NCBI GenBank assembly: GCA_964513075.1
Contig: CAZELR010000007.1
Coordinates: forward strand, 42,438 to 106,437
Source of the DNA: DAOUBP01 sp964513075
GTDB taxonomy: Bacteria > Chloroflexota > Anaerolineae > CG2-30-64-16
Length of the DNA stretch: 64,000 nt
Direction: 5' to 3'
Part shown: piece by piece, positions 41,340 to 50,069 of the stretch
Layout: each line of letters opens with the position of its first letter
How positions within the stretch are numbered: position 1 is the first letter of the stretch
Position numbers and translations under genes: made by a program
Notes under the pieces: generated by a model
Seen by the model: the letters and a program-made list of their open reading frames with translations, nothing else
The model's database searches: none
What the model was told of the DNA's origin: nothing

Positions 41340-43343
41340 CTAAGCCGGCTTCCCCTCCGACGACGTTGGCCCGGCCCCCTGCCGGCTCTCCTTGAGGCCC
41401 TCGAGGATCTGAGCCCGCAACTGGTCCGCCTGCGGGTTCGGTTCTCGCTGCCCAGCGGCGCTCACTTCCAGGCCCAGCTTATCGGATAGCAGGAGCGTCA
41501 ACAACCCTTCCATCACGCCGCTGCTGGTCGCAGTGCCCCCCGCGCCGCCGATCACCACGCGCGGCACCACGTCCACTCTCGACTGTTGCACTGCTTCGGC
41601 AAAGCGGTTCATCACCTGCTGCGTGACCTGGAACTGCGGGCCGCCGTAGGCCGCCACCTGCTCCTCGATGGCGATGGCCTGGCCGATGCCGACGCGGGCG
41701 GTCTTTTCGGCCTCTGCCTCGGCCAGGGCGCGTATTTGGGCCGCCTGCTGCAGCGCCCGGGCATATTCGGCCTTGCCCTGGTTGCTCTGTACCGTGATGC
41801 TCAGCTCAGATTCGGTGATGTTGCGCTGCTGGTCTGCGCGCGCCTGTGCCTCGCGCAGATCTCGTTCCTTCGCTGCCGCTGATTGCTGCCGGGCATAGGT
41901 CTCGATCTGCTCGACAGCGATCTGCCGGGAGCGCAGTTGGTTCAGGATAAGCTCGAACTGTTTGTCCTCGGCCATCGCGACCGGCGTGCCGATCAACACC
42001 TCTTCCAGTTCCAGGTTATAGTGTGCGAACCTTTCCTTCATCTCCTGGCTCGAAATCTGCTGGATGTTGCCGCGCTCCTGGATGAGCTGGATCAGCGTGC
42101 GCGTCTGGCCGATGTTCTTGAAGTAGGCCGACACCATGGGGTCGAGGGTCTGCTCGACCAGCCGTTTCACGTCGCCGAAGCGCTGGACCACCAGGGGCGC
42201 CTTGCGGTAGTCGATGTGCATGACCACCGACAGCGGCAGCGACGGCTCGAAGGCGTCCTTGGTGATCAATGAGATCTCCGCCAGGTTTTCGTCGAAGTGG
42301 TGCGAGCCGACCTGGCCGCGGATCCACTTCAGGATGACGTTGGTGGTGGGCACCGGCACGACCTTGCCGGCGTAGGTGTTGAACGCGTACTTGCCCGGCA
42401 TGAGCGGCGCATCCCACACGCCGCGATGGCCTCTCTCCACCAACTCGCCATGCCGATAGTCATCGCCCGACAGGTCACGGCCGGCCTCGCCGGTGTAGAA
42501 GACCACCACGCCGACGGTCCCGATTTCGATGATGGTCTTGGGGATCATCTCCACCGTGGCAAACAGCCGGTTGAGATAGTAGGTGCCTTCGACCAGGACC
42601 TGCAACTGGCGCCCTCGCAGGCCGCCGGCCTTCAGGAACCGGTCGGGCGCCTGGAAGTTATTGTGATACGTCTCCACCTCGGTTGGGTCACCGCCCACGA
42701 TGGGCGCGATGATCTCGCCCGGCGACAACGAGGGTCCGTCGTGAACCGTCACAATGCCGGTCTTGTCGTCCTGATCCTTGAGCACCACCGGCCGAAAGCC
42801 GTCACGCTCGCCGATCACCTTGGCCATATTCTGGATGACCCCTTCTTCGGCGCGGTTGAGCGGCAGGTAGTAGACTTTTTCCTCGGTGATCACGATGAAC
42901 TGCGCCAGGTTGATGGCGTAGGTGCCCTCGCGCAGGATTTGACGCTGTGGTCCGCGCTGGCCGCCGTCTTGCAGGAACGCAGCGACATCCTGAAAGTCAT
43001 TGGCGGTAACGTTCGAAGCCAGCACCTGCATCGGCTCCAGTGGATGTCCATCGCGCGCAAAGACGTAGCCGATCTTGCCCTGGGTGATGGTCACCAGGGG
43101 CGAGCGGTGGACGACATACTGGATCGGCATCAGGTAGTGCAGGCCCCCGCGCAGCAGCTTAGGCTGGAAGCCGGCCTCTCCCTTGAGCGCGATAAAGCCG
43201 GTTTTGATGGATTTGGCGCCGAAACGCTTTTCGACGATGCCAACGCGGTTGTTGGGGATGAAGCGAATGCCCGACAAGGCGAGCAACACCAGCGCAGCTA
43301 ACACCGCCAACGCGAGGATGAGAAGAATTGTTCCGATATCCAT
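41340..43343 (-). CDS. SPFH domain (flotillin/band 7-like) membrane protein
   Basis: About 667 residues. One N-terminal membrane segment (ILLILALAVLAALVLLAL) precedes IRFIPNNRVGIVEKRFG; the SPFH/band 7 region is spread over the first 470 residues (FVITEEKVYYLPLNRAEE, VMHIDYRKAPLVVQRFGDVK), and a long Ala/Glu/Gln-rich coiled coil follows (about 480-590). The start at 43343 is chosen because AAGGAGG lies seven bases before it; an upstream in-frame ATG has no such site. SPFH proteins oligomerise in the membrane and organise membrane domains. The N-terminal region is larger than in standard flotillins, and a NfeD partner is not visible next to it. Confidence 0.88.
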   Translation of the reverse strand: MDIGTILLILALAVLAALVLLALSGIRFIPNNRVGIVEKRFGAKSIKTGFIALKGEAGFQPKLLRGGLHYLMPIQYVVHRSPLVTITQGKIGYVFARDGHPLEPMQVLASNVTANDFQDVAAFLQDGGQRGPQRQILREGTYAINLAQFIVITEEKVYYLPLNRAEEGVIQNMAKVIGERDGFRPVVLKDQDDKTGIVTVHDGPSLSPGEIIAPIVGGDPTEVETYHNNFQAPDRFLKAGGLRGRQLQVLVEGTYYLNRLFATVEMIPKTIIEIGTVGVVVFYTGEAGRDLSGDDYRHGELVERGHRGVWDAPLMPGKYAFNTYAGKVVPVPTTNVILKWIRGQVGSHHFDENLAEISLITKDAFEPSLPLSVVMHIDYRKAPLVVQRFGDVKRLVEQTLDPMVSAYFKNIGQTRTLIQLIQERGNIQQISSQEMKERFAHYNLELEEVLIGTPVAMAEDKQFELILNQLRSRQIAVEQIETYARQQSAAAKERDLREAQARADQQRNITESELSITVQSNQGKAEYARALQQAAQIRALAEAEAEKTARVGIGQAIAIEEQVAAYGGPQFQVTQQVMNRFAEAVQQSRVDVVPRVVIGGAGGTATSSGVMEGLLTLLLSDKLGLEVSAAGQREPNPQADQLRAQILEGLKESRQGAGPTSSEGKPA

Positions 43344-43423
43344 GATCCTACCTCCTTGGGACACATGATCCGTCATAGTTGGATATGTGATTGAAAGTTG
43401 CGATCTTTTTTGCCACCACTGAC

Positions 43424-43452
43424 ATTGTAAGCCGCCGTCCCAAGGCTGTCAA
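43424..43452 (-). promoter_or_regulatory. Promoter of the SPFH gene
   Basis: On the minus strand TTGACA (43452-43447), 17 bases, TACAAT (43429-43424), about 80 bases before the ATG. It starts some 27 bases after the LysE stop. Confidence 0.8.
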
Positions 43453-43478
43453 GCGGTTTTGCTGACACCCGGCCCCCG

Positions 43479-44105
43479 CTACCGCCCTAATCCCCCCAAC
43501 GCCGCAACTCCGAACCCGACGATGATCCCCCCCGAGACCCGGTTGACCCACAGCAGATGCCGGCCATCCAGCCTGCCGCGCAGCAGGCTGACCCCCGCGC
43601 TGAGCATGAACCACCACGATGCCGAGCCCAGGAATACGCCGAGCACCACCGCAGCCGCGGCCGCGTAGCCGTTGACCGTGCGGCCCACGCCCAGGCCGGC
43701 AAAGACCGCCATGAATGCCAAGATCGTCATGGGGTTGGTGAGGGTCAGCAGCAGGGTGGAGAGGTACGCGCCAAGGAATCCGCGGCCTTCGGCAGCCGCA
43801 GGCTCATCGGAGGGTCGGGAGAGCAGGGTCTTCACACCGAGGTAGCAGAGGAACAGCCCGCCCAGCAGGCGCAGCCCTCCCTGCTGGCGCACGAGCAGCC
43901 CCGACACCGCAGTCAGGCCGAACGCAGCGATGCAGCCGTATAGCACGTCCGCCGTCGCGGCCCCCAGGCCCGACACGAAGCCGATCGCTCGACCCTGGGC
44001 CAGGGTGCGCCGGATACACAGCACCCCGATCGGCCCGACCGGCGCGGCGATGGCGAACCCCAGCAGCAGCCCGCGCAGCAGCGCCGGCAGGAGATCAGCA
44101 CTCAC
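43479..44105 (-). CDS. LysE/RhtB family amino-acid exporter
   Basis: 208 residues with about six membrane segments. The family start is clear: LLLGFAIAAPVGPIGVLCIR, RTLAQGRAIGFVSGLGAATAD, then TNPMTILAFMAVFAGLG and SGGIIVGFGVAALGGL. Such proteins export amino acids such as lysine, threonine or homoserine lactone derivatives. The start is a GTG at 44105, 19 bases after the stop of the LysM lipoprotein gene, so it is probably the second gene of that operon. Confidence 0.93.
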   Translation of the reverse strand: MSADLLPALLRGLLLGFAIAAPVGPIGVLCIRRTLAQGRAIGFVSGLGAATADVLYGCIAAFGLTAVSGLLVRQQGGLRLLGGLFLCYLGVKTLLSRPSDEPAAAEGRGFLGAYLSTLLLTLTNPMTILAFMAVFAGLGVGRTVNGYAAAAAVVLGVFLGSASWWFMLSAGVSLLRGRLDGRHLLWVNRVSGGIIVGFGVAALGGLGR

Positions 44106-44124
44106 AAGAACGGCTCCGCGTGCC

Positions 44125-45129
44125 TTACCCCGGCGTCGGTGTCGGCGTCAGCAGCCGGCGGCCCAGCGCGTGCACGGCGAAGCTGGCCACCGGTCCCCCG
44201 GCCGGCGTCAGCTCGATGCTGAACGCAGACCGCCCCCCCAGCGGGATCACGTTGTATTCCGGCGGTGCACGCCGCGTGCCGATCACGCGGCCTAGCGCAT
44301 CGTACAGAGTCACGGTCACGATCACGTCCACCGCATCTTCGGGGCCGGTGTTGGCGATGAAGCCGCTTACGGTGTAGGTAGCATAGCGTTCGCCCTCACC
44401 CTGCGTTTCCTCGCCGACCAGGTCGAGGTAGTAGCCGCCCACGTAGCCCTGCACGCCTTTCCACGGTGCCACCAGGTAACTGGCAAAGGATTGGGGCGGA
44501 ACCTGGAAGCGGATGGCGAACGGCCCGCGTTCCCCGGGTTGCAGCAGCTCGATTTGGATGTAGTCCTGGGCCTCCGCCACGGCTGTGCCAGTTTCATCCA
44601 GCAGCGACACGGTGACGCCGGCCTGCTCCAGGTCGGTCCCGGTGGTGTTGCGAATCTCGCCGAAGCACCACAGGCCGCCCAACTGGGTGTTGGCGAAGCT
44701 GACGTTTTCCACTGCGAACGGCAGCGGGGTCGACTCGACCGTCGGTTCAGCCGCCGCGGCGCCCGTTTCAGGCTCTGGGATCATCAGCTCCTGCCCAACG
44801 CGTAGCGCGCGCGGGTCGGTGATGCCGTTGGTGTCCTGCAAGTCGCGCACCGTCACCCCGAATTTCTGCGCAATGACCAGCAGCGTGTCTCCCTTGGCGA
44901 TCCGATACACGATCGGCGTGGGGCTGACCGTGGGAGTGGCCGTGGGCGCGGGGGTGTAGGGCGCCGGGGTTGCGGTCGGCCGCAATGTCACCACTGCGAC
45001 CACCCCGATGGTAGGCGTTGCGCTGGGCGTCGGCGTGACGCGCGTAATCACCTGCCCGACGCAGCCCGCCAGCAGAGCGAAGCAGATGAGTATAACGACG
45101 GATAACAGCGGGAGGATCAGGCGTTTCAA
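44125..45129 (-). CDS. LysM lipoprotein with C-terminal FxLYD-like domain
   Basis: 334 residues. The lipoprotein signal ends in LLAGC (C23), a Pro/Thr linker follows (about 32-72), then one LysM domain (YRIAKGDTLLVIAQKFGVTV ... GQELMIPEP) and a beta-rich C-terminal half with repeats of the FxLYD/CARDB sort (GEIRNTTGTDLEQAGVTVSL and GFIANTGPEDAVDVIVTVTL). It should be anchored to the outer face of the membrane and bind wall glycans. The start is a TTG at 45129; GAGGAG lies 13 bases upstream. The promoter is of the same TTGCCG-18-TATAAT type as that of the LysM-CAP gene. Confidence 0.85.
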   Translation of the reverse strand: MKRLILPLLSVVILICFALLAGCVGQVITRVTPTPSATPTIGVVAVVTLRPTATPAPYTPAPTATPTVSPTPIVYRIAKGDTLLVIAQKFGVTVRDLQDTNGITDPRALRVGQELMIPEPETGAAAAEPTVESTPLPFAVENVSFANTQLGGLWCFGEIRNTTGTDLEQAGVTVSLLDETGTAVAEAQDYIQIELLQPGERGPFAIRFQVPPQSFASYLVAPWKGVQGYVGGYYLDLVGEETQGEGERYATYTVSGFIANTGPEDAVDVIVTVTLYDALGRVIGTRRAPPEYNVIPLGGRSAFSIELTPAGGPVASFAVHALGRRLLTPTPTPG

Positions 45130-45158
45130 ACTGAATGTCCACTCCTCAGGTGGTCTCG

Positions 45159-45188
45159 ATTATAGCATGGATAGGCAGCGCTCGGCAA
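45159..45188 (-). promoter_or_regulatory. Promoter of the LysM lipoprotein gene
   Basis: On the minus strand TTGCCG (45188-45183), 18 bases, consensus TATAAT (45164-45159). Confidence 0.75.
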
Positions 45189-45247
45189 AGACGGTTATTG
45201 GGGGTCGGCCAGGCGATTCCGGCTGCCTTGAGAATTCCTGCAACAGC

Positions 45248-45276
45248 TTGGGGGATGTGACAAAGCGCGCTACAAT
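45248..45276 (+). promoter_or_regulatory. Probable promoter of the IolI-like gene
   Basis: TTGGGG at 45248-45253, 17 bases, TACAAT at 45271-45276, 42 bases before the ATG. The -35 half is weak. Confidence 0.5.
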
Positions 45277-45318
45277 AGGCATCGGCCCAGGGATTCCAAC
45301 CCACTTCTGGAGGACATC

Positions 45319-46152
45319 ATGCAACTAGGATTTCACGGGGCAACCACCATGACGAGCGATCTGGAGACCGATGTCGCAGTCACGGCACGGGCCGGGTACC
45401 GGGCTTTGGAGCTGTGGGCGGGCAAGCTCGACCGCTACCTGGCTGCGCATTCGGTGGCAGAGCTGAAAACCTTGCTTGACGACAATCACGTGGCGCCGAT
45501 GAGCATCAACTCCATCGAGTTCATTGCGTTCCGCGGCGACGAATACGGAGGGATTCAGCAGCGCTGCGAGGAGCTGTGCATTCTGGCCGAGGCCATCGGG
45601 TGCCCTACGGTCGTTGTGGTGCCCAGCCCGACGCCCGACCGTAACCTGCCGTGGGATGCCGTCGTAGCGGAGTACGTCACGGTGTTGCGCGACCTGGCCC
45701 GCATTGCCGCTCCGCACGGGATCAAGCTATCGTTCGAGTTCCTTGGTTTTGGCTGGTGCACCGTGCGGACGCCGCGCGCCGCCTGGGAGATCGTGCAGAA
45801 GACCGGCCGTGACAATGTAGGCATGACGGTGGACTGCGCCCACTTCTTCGGCGGCGGCGGCCTGCTGAAGGAGTTGGACGGTTTGGATCCCGCGCGCATC
45901 TTCGCGTTTCATCTGGATGATCTGGAGGACACTCCGAAGGAGGCAATCAGCGACGCGACGCGCCTGTTCCCAGGGCTGGGTGTCATCCCCCTGGCCGAAA
46001 TCTGCGCGCGCCTGAAAGGCATTGGCTATGACGGTGTGTGTTCGATTGAGCTGTTCCGCCCCGAATACTGGGGATGGAACCCGCTTGACGTCGCGATGAC
46101 CGCGCGCAAGGCCGCGCTGGCGGTCCTGTCGCCGTACTTCAACGTGCAATAA
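45319..46152 (+). CDS. iolI: Sugar phosphate isomerase/epimerase family protein, IolI-like (2-keto-myo-inositol isomerase)
   Basis: 277 residues, TIM barrel of the xylose isomerase-like superfamily. The four metal ligands of IolI (E142, D174, H200, E246) match E140 in LSFEFLGF, D172 in TVDCAHFF, H198 in IFAFHLDDLEDTP and E244 in SIELFRPEYW, a constant offset of two, and the length is the same. IolI interconverts 2-keto-myo-inositol and 1-keto-D-chiro-inositol. No other inositol genes are visible nearby, so the physiological substrate is less certain than the fold. GGAGG lies seven bases before the ATG. Confidence 0.8.
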   Translation: MQLGFHGATTMTSDLETDVAVTARAGYRALELWAGKLDRYLAAHSVAELKTLLDDNHVAPMSINSIEFIAFRGDEYGGIQQRCEELCILAEAIGCPTVVVVPSPTPDRNLPWDAVVAEYVTVLRDLARIAAPHGIKLSFEFLGFGWCTVRTPRAAWEIVQKTGRDNVGMTVDCAHFFGGGGLLKELDGLDPARIFAFHLDDLEDTPKEAISDATRLFPGLGVIPLAEICARLKGIGYDGVCSIELFRPEYWGWNPLDVAMTARKAALAVLSPYFNVQ

Positions 46153-46172
46153 CGTTGCAATTAGTTTAGTTA

Positions 46173-46201
46173 TTGACCAGGCATGGCGGGTGGTTTACAA
46201 T
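46173..46201 (+). promoter_or_regulatory. Promoter of the NAD+ synthetase gene
   Basis: TTGACC at 46173-46178, 17 bases, TACAAT at 46196-46201. Confidence 0.8.
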
Positions 46202-46287
46202 ACGGCTGTGGTAGCTAACAGCGTGAGTGTCTTTTCCGGATGGCTCTGGATGACAGCGCCGGAACGTCCGGACCATTGGAGCTTGTA

Positions 46288-48261
46288 ATGACCGCGTCAT
46301 CACTCTTCTCCCCCTCCTCCCTTGGCTTCGTCCGCGCGGCGGTCGTGTCGCCCGAGCTGCGCGTGGCTGATGTGACCTTCAATACCGAAGCCATCGTCGC
46401 GGCGCTGCAGCAGGCGGCCGGGCAGGGCTGCCGCTTGGTGCTCTTCCCCGAGCTGTGCCTGACGGGCTACTCCAGCGCGGATCTGTTTCTTCAGCAGGTG
46501 CTGCTCGACCGGGCGCGCGAAGCGCTGGCGTCAGTTGCCGCCGCGGCGCAGGCCGCGGACATCGCAGCTGTGGTGGGGCTGCCGCTGCCGGTCGACGGGC
46601 GGCTCTATAACTGCGCCGCGCTGATCGCGGGGGGCCGTGTCCTGGGCATCGTGCCTAAGACCTATCTGCCCAGCACCCATGAGTTTTACGAGGAACGCTG
46701 GTTCACGCCCGGCCCCATCTGCGCGGCGCGTACGGTGCGGATCGGACACGAGGATGTGCCGTTCGGCGTCGACCTGCTGTTCGCAGCCGACCTGCCCGGC
46801 CTGGTCCTGGGCATCGAGATTTGCGAGGATCTGTGGGCAGTGAACCCGCCGAGCGGCAGCCTGGCGCTGGCCGGCGCCACAGTGCTGCTCAACGGGTCGG
46901 CCAGTAACGAGCTGCTGGGCAAGGTTGAATACCGCCGGGATCTGGTGCGCCAGCAGTCGGCCCGCTGCTTGGCCGCGTACCTGTACGCAGGCGCGGGGTC
47001 GGGCGAATCCACCACCGACCTGGTGTGGGCCGGGCATTCGCTGCTCGCCGAGAACGGCGTCATCCTGGCCGAGACCGAGCGCTTCCGGTTCGACACGCAG
47101 ATGGCCGTGGCTGACATCGACTTGGGACGTCTGGCCGTCGAGCGGCTGGGCAACAACGCCTTCGCCGCCGCTTCCCCTGGCCGTGCGTTCCGTACGGTCG
47201 CGTTCACACTGCCCGGCGCAGACCGTGCTGCCGCGGAGACCTCCTTCATCCGTCCCCAGCTTTCGCGCACCCCCTTCGTGCCGGCTGATGCCGCGCGCCG
47301 CGCTGCGCACTGCCAGGAAATCTTCGCGATCCAAGCCACCGGACTGGCCAAGCGCCTGCGCCACATCGGATCCCACCGTGCCGTAATCGGCCTCTCGGGC
47401 GGGCTTGATTCCACGCTGGCGTTCCTGGTGACGGCCAAGGCGTTCGACCGGATCGGGCTGCCCAGAGATGGCATCGTCGCGATCACCATGCCCGGCTTCG
47501 GCACCACCGGGCGGACGCGCGGCAACGCCGAGAAGCTCGCGGAGGCGCTGGGCGCCACGCTGCGGGTGATCCCCATCGTCGAGGCGGTGCGCCAGCACTT
47601 TCGCGACATCGGCCACGACGAGAACTTGCATGACATAACCTACGAGAATGCGCAGGCCCGCGAGCGCACGCAGATCCTGATGGATGTGGCGAACCAGGTG
47701 GGGGGCTTCGTCGTGGGCACCGGCGATCTTTCGGAGCTCGCGTTAGGGTGGGCCACTTTCAACGGCGATCATATGTCGATGTACGACGTTAACGCGGGTG
47801 TGCCCAAGACGCTGGTGCGCTACCTGGTGTCCTGGGCGGCCGATGTCGAGTTCACCGGCGAGGCGGCTGCAGTGCTGCGCGACATCTGCGCGACTCCCAT
47901 CAGTCCCGAGCTGTTGCCGTTGGGGCAGGGCGGCGCGCTTGAGCAGAAGACCGAAGACACCATCGGCCCTTACGAGCTGCACGACTTCTTCCTCTACCAC
48001 GCAGTGCGCTACGCGTGCCCCCCGCGCAAGGTGTTTGCCCTGGCATGCCAGGCTTTCGCCGGGGAGTTTGCGCCAAACGTCATCCTGAAGTGGTTGGGGG
48101 TGTTCTACCGGCGTTTCTTCAGCCAGCAGTTCAAGCGCTCGGCGATGCCTGATGGTCCCAAGGTTGGTTCGGTGGCGCTGTCCCCGCGTGGCGATTGGCG
48201 GATGCCGTCGGATGCCAGCGCGGCCGCATGGCTGGCCGAGGTCGCCGCGCTGCAGGAATGA
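46288..48261 (+). CDS. nadE: Glutamine-dependent NAD+ synthetase
   Basis: 657 residues, the long two-domain form as in Mycobacterium. The N-terminal nitrilase-type amidase domain has the triad E55 (LFPELCLTGYSS), K124 (VPKTYLPSTHEFYEERWF) and C179 (GIEICEDLW); the C-terminal synthetase has the ATP loop GLSGGLDSTLAFLV (from 368), TMPGFGTTGRT, GTGDLSELALGW and VPKTLVRYLV. It amidates deamido-NAD+ to NAD+ with ATP, using ammonia channelled from glutamine. The start at 46288 is preferred to an in-frame ATG at 46240 because TTGGAG lies just before it and relatives begin near there. It ends at a hairpin shared with the convergent GH3 gene. Confidence 0.95.
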   Translation: MTASSLFSPSSLGFVRAAVVSPELRVADVTFNTEAIVAALQQAAGQGCRLVLFPELCLTGYSSADLFLQQVLLDRAREALASVAAAAQAADIAAVVGLPLPVDGRLYNCAALIAGGRVLGIVPKTYLPSTHEFYEERWFTPGPICAARTVRIGHEDVPFGVDLLFAADLPGLVLGIEICEDLWAVNPPSGSLALAGATVLLNGSASNELLGKVEYRRDLVRQQSARCLAAYLYAGAGSGESTTDLVWAGHSLLAENGVILAETERFRFDTQMAVADIDLGRLAVERLGNNAFAAASPGRAFRTVAFTLPGADRAAAETSFIRPQLSRTPFVPADAARRAAHCQEIFAIQATGLAKRLRHIGSHRAVIGLSGGLDSTLAFLVTAKAFDRIGLPRDGIVAITMPGFGTTGRTRGNAEKLAEALGATLRVIPIVEAVRQHFRDIGHDENLHDITYENAQARERTQILMDVANQVGGFVVGTGDLSELALGWATFNGDHMSMYDVNAGVPKTLVRYLVSWAADVEFTGEAAAVLRDICATPISPELLPLGQGGALEQKTEDTIGPYELHDFFLYHAVRYACPPRKVFALACQAFAGEFAPNVILKWLGVFYRRFFSQQFKRSAMPDGPKVGSVALSPRGDWRMPSDASAAAWLAEVAALQE

Positions 48262-48283
48262 TTAGTCTGACAAACCTCACATT

Positions 48284-48332
48284 CTGGAATCGAGGCTTCA
48301 GCCGGTCAGACCGCCTGAAGGCTCGATTCCAG
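48284..48332. terminator. Hairpin between the convergent nadE and GH3 genes
   Basis: ctggaatcgaggcttcag (48284-48301) pairs with ctgaaggctcgattccag (48315-48332) with one mismatch and a 13-base loop. It sits between two 3' ends and could end transcription from both sides; T-runs are short, so a repeat element is an alternative. Confidence 0.6.
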
Positions 48333-48351
48333 CGCTCCTTATCGATCAGCC

Positions 48352-50058
48352 TTACAGCCTCGTGTCCCACATCCCGCAGAACGCGTCCACCGGGCTGACT
48401 CCCTTGAAGGGCGAACGCCCAACCAGTTTGTCAACCAGGGCCACCAGCGTCGTTTCACTGGCGTTATACGTGTTGATGTAAGTCTGCACGCGCGGCGCGT
48501 CGATCAGGTGATAGGGGTTTTCGACCGAGATGAAGATGGTCGGCACGGAGGTCATGTAGATGGGCACGTTGGCGCCCATCGGCATCGACCACTCGATCCG
48601 CACCACGGTCTGATTGCTCTTCGTCGCCAGCTTCGCCAGATAGATGATCAGGTCGTATCTTCCGGTGACCGCTGTGGAGGGCTGCATCAACCCTTCCATC
48701 CCGCGGCTGGGATCGAAACGCTCGATCTCGAAACCTTCCTGCGCCAGCAGGCCGGTGAAAACCTCCTGGATCGGCGCCTTGCCGGAATCAAAGAAGCCTT
48801 CGCTGCTCTGAATATCATAGAGAAGTACGCGCTTGTGCTTGGCGGGTGAAATCGGCAGGATAGCCTCGTTGTTTTTCACCAGGGTCACCGAATCATCCGC
48901 GCACTCTGCTGCCCAGGCTTGATGTTCCGCGCAGCCGAGGGTCTCCAATGCACGGTCAAGGGATGGAACCAGCGCGCCTGCAGCCTGCTTTTTGTGCAGT
49001 TGCAGGCTGGCTTTTAGCCCCAGAATCCTGGTCAGCGCATCATTGAGGCGTTCGGGCGTGATGACGCCGTCGGCGATCCCCTGCTTCATGGTTGCGAAGT
49101 CCTCTTCCAGGTTGCGGGTGAACAGGAACATGTCGCAACCCGCCGCGATCGCCTGTGGGACGGCCTGGCTGCGCGGCATGGGGATCGCCATGCCCGCCAT
49201 TGCGGTCGCATCCGTCACGACCAGCCCGTTGAAGCCCAGTTGTTTTCTGAGCAGCCCGGTGATCAGCTCGTAGGAGAGTGACGCAGGCAGGATGTCCTTG
49301 TCCGCCATGCCGGGGTTCAGTTTTCGCGAATAGGCGGGCTGCATGATGTGGCCGGCCATGACGGTCAGCGCGCCGGCGTCGATGCAGGCCCGGTAGACCG
49401 AGCCGAAGGTGGCATCCCACTCGGCGCACGACAGGCTGTTGACGCTGGTCACCAGGTGCTGGTCGCGCTCGTCGACACCGTCGCCGGGGAAATGCTTGAT
49501 CGCGGCTGCAACGCCCTGTGCCTGAACGCCGCGCACGTATTGGACGCCCATGCGCCGGACGCGGTCGGGATCGGAGCCGAAGGTCCGGGTGTTGGTGATC
49601 GGATTGCGAAAATTGAAGTCGATGTCGATGATGGGCGCAAAGGCCCAGTTGGCGCCGACCGCGGCGCCTTCACGCCCGCACACCACGCCGAGCCGATAGG
49701 CCGTTTCGTCGTTATCCGTCGCAGCCACCTGCATCGGCGACCCCAGGCTGGTGCCCTCGATGGCGATCCCGTCACCACCCTTTTCGAAATTGGCCGAGAT
49801 GAGCATGGGGATGCTCGAGCTTTCCTGGAGCACCCGCACCGTACCGATAACTTCCTGGGCCGGCATTGCCCGGCACATCAGGCCGCCCGGCTTCACGTTC
49901 AGCGCCAGGTGTTTGAGATAACCTTCGTCGCTCGTATAAGCAATCAGGCAGAACAGCTGCCCGATCTTCTCTTCATCGGTCATCCCGGTCAGCGTAGACT
50001 GCACCCAGGCGATGTCCTCATCGGCAAGGTAGAAAGGTTTTGCCTTCAAGTCAACCAT
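48352..50058 (-). CDS. GH3 family glycoside hydrolase (beta-glucosidase / beta-N-acetylhexosaminidase type)
   Basis: 568 residues, two-domain GH3 without the fibronectin-like third domain. The N-terminal barrel has KHFPGDG (K188-H189) and the nucleophile D283 in GLVVTDATAMAGM; NWAFAPIIDIDFNFRNPITN is also typical of NagZ-like members. The C-terminal domain begins after residue 380 (DDSVTLVKNNEAILPI). The KHFPG[D/H]G motif and the overall form favour a hexosaminidase or NagZ-like glycosidase, but in this operon a beta-glucosidase or xylosidase role is also plausible. No signal peptide, so it acts in the cytoplasm. The start has GGAG before the ATG at 50058. It is the last gene of the glycan operon, 11 bases after GH1. 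Confidence 0.9.
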   Translation of the reverse strand: MVDLKAKPFYLADEDIAWVQSTLTGMTDEEKIGQLFCLIAYTSDEGYLKHLALNVKPGGLMCRAMPAQEVIGTVRVLQESSSIPMLISANFEKGGDGIAIEGTSLGSPMQVAATDNDETAYRLGVVCGREGAAVGANWAFAPIIDIDFNFRNPITNTRTFGSDPDRVRRMGVQYVRGVQAQGVAAAIKHFPGDGVDERDQHLVTSVNSLSCAEWDATFGSVYRACIDAGALTVMAGHIMQPAYSRKLNPGMADKDILPASLSYELITGLLRKQLGFNGLVVTDATAMAGMAIPMPRSQAVPQAIAAGCDMFLFTRNLEEDFATMKQGIADGVITPERLNDALTRILGLKASLQLHKKQAAGALVPSLDRALETLGCAEHQAWAAECADDSVTLVKNNEAILPISPAKHKRVLLYDIQSSEGFFDSGKAPIQEVFTGLLAQEGFEIERFDPSRGMEGLMQPSTAVTGRYDLIIYLAKLATKSNQTVVRIEWSMPMGANVPIYMTSVPTIFISVENPYHLIDAPRVQTYINTYNASETTLVALVDKLVGRSPFKGVSPVDAFCGMWDTRL

Positions 50059-50069
50059 AGGAGCTCCAT

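Noticed and set aside
41152..41343. Small open frame of 63 codons starting in the nine-base word array
   Set aside because: Its first third is repeat translation (KIGKMGKVRMSKMG) and there is no ribosome site.
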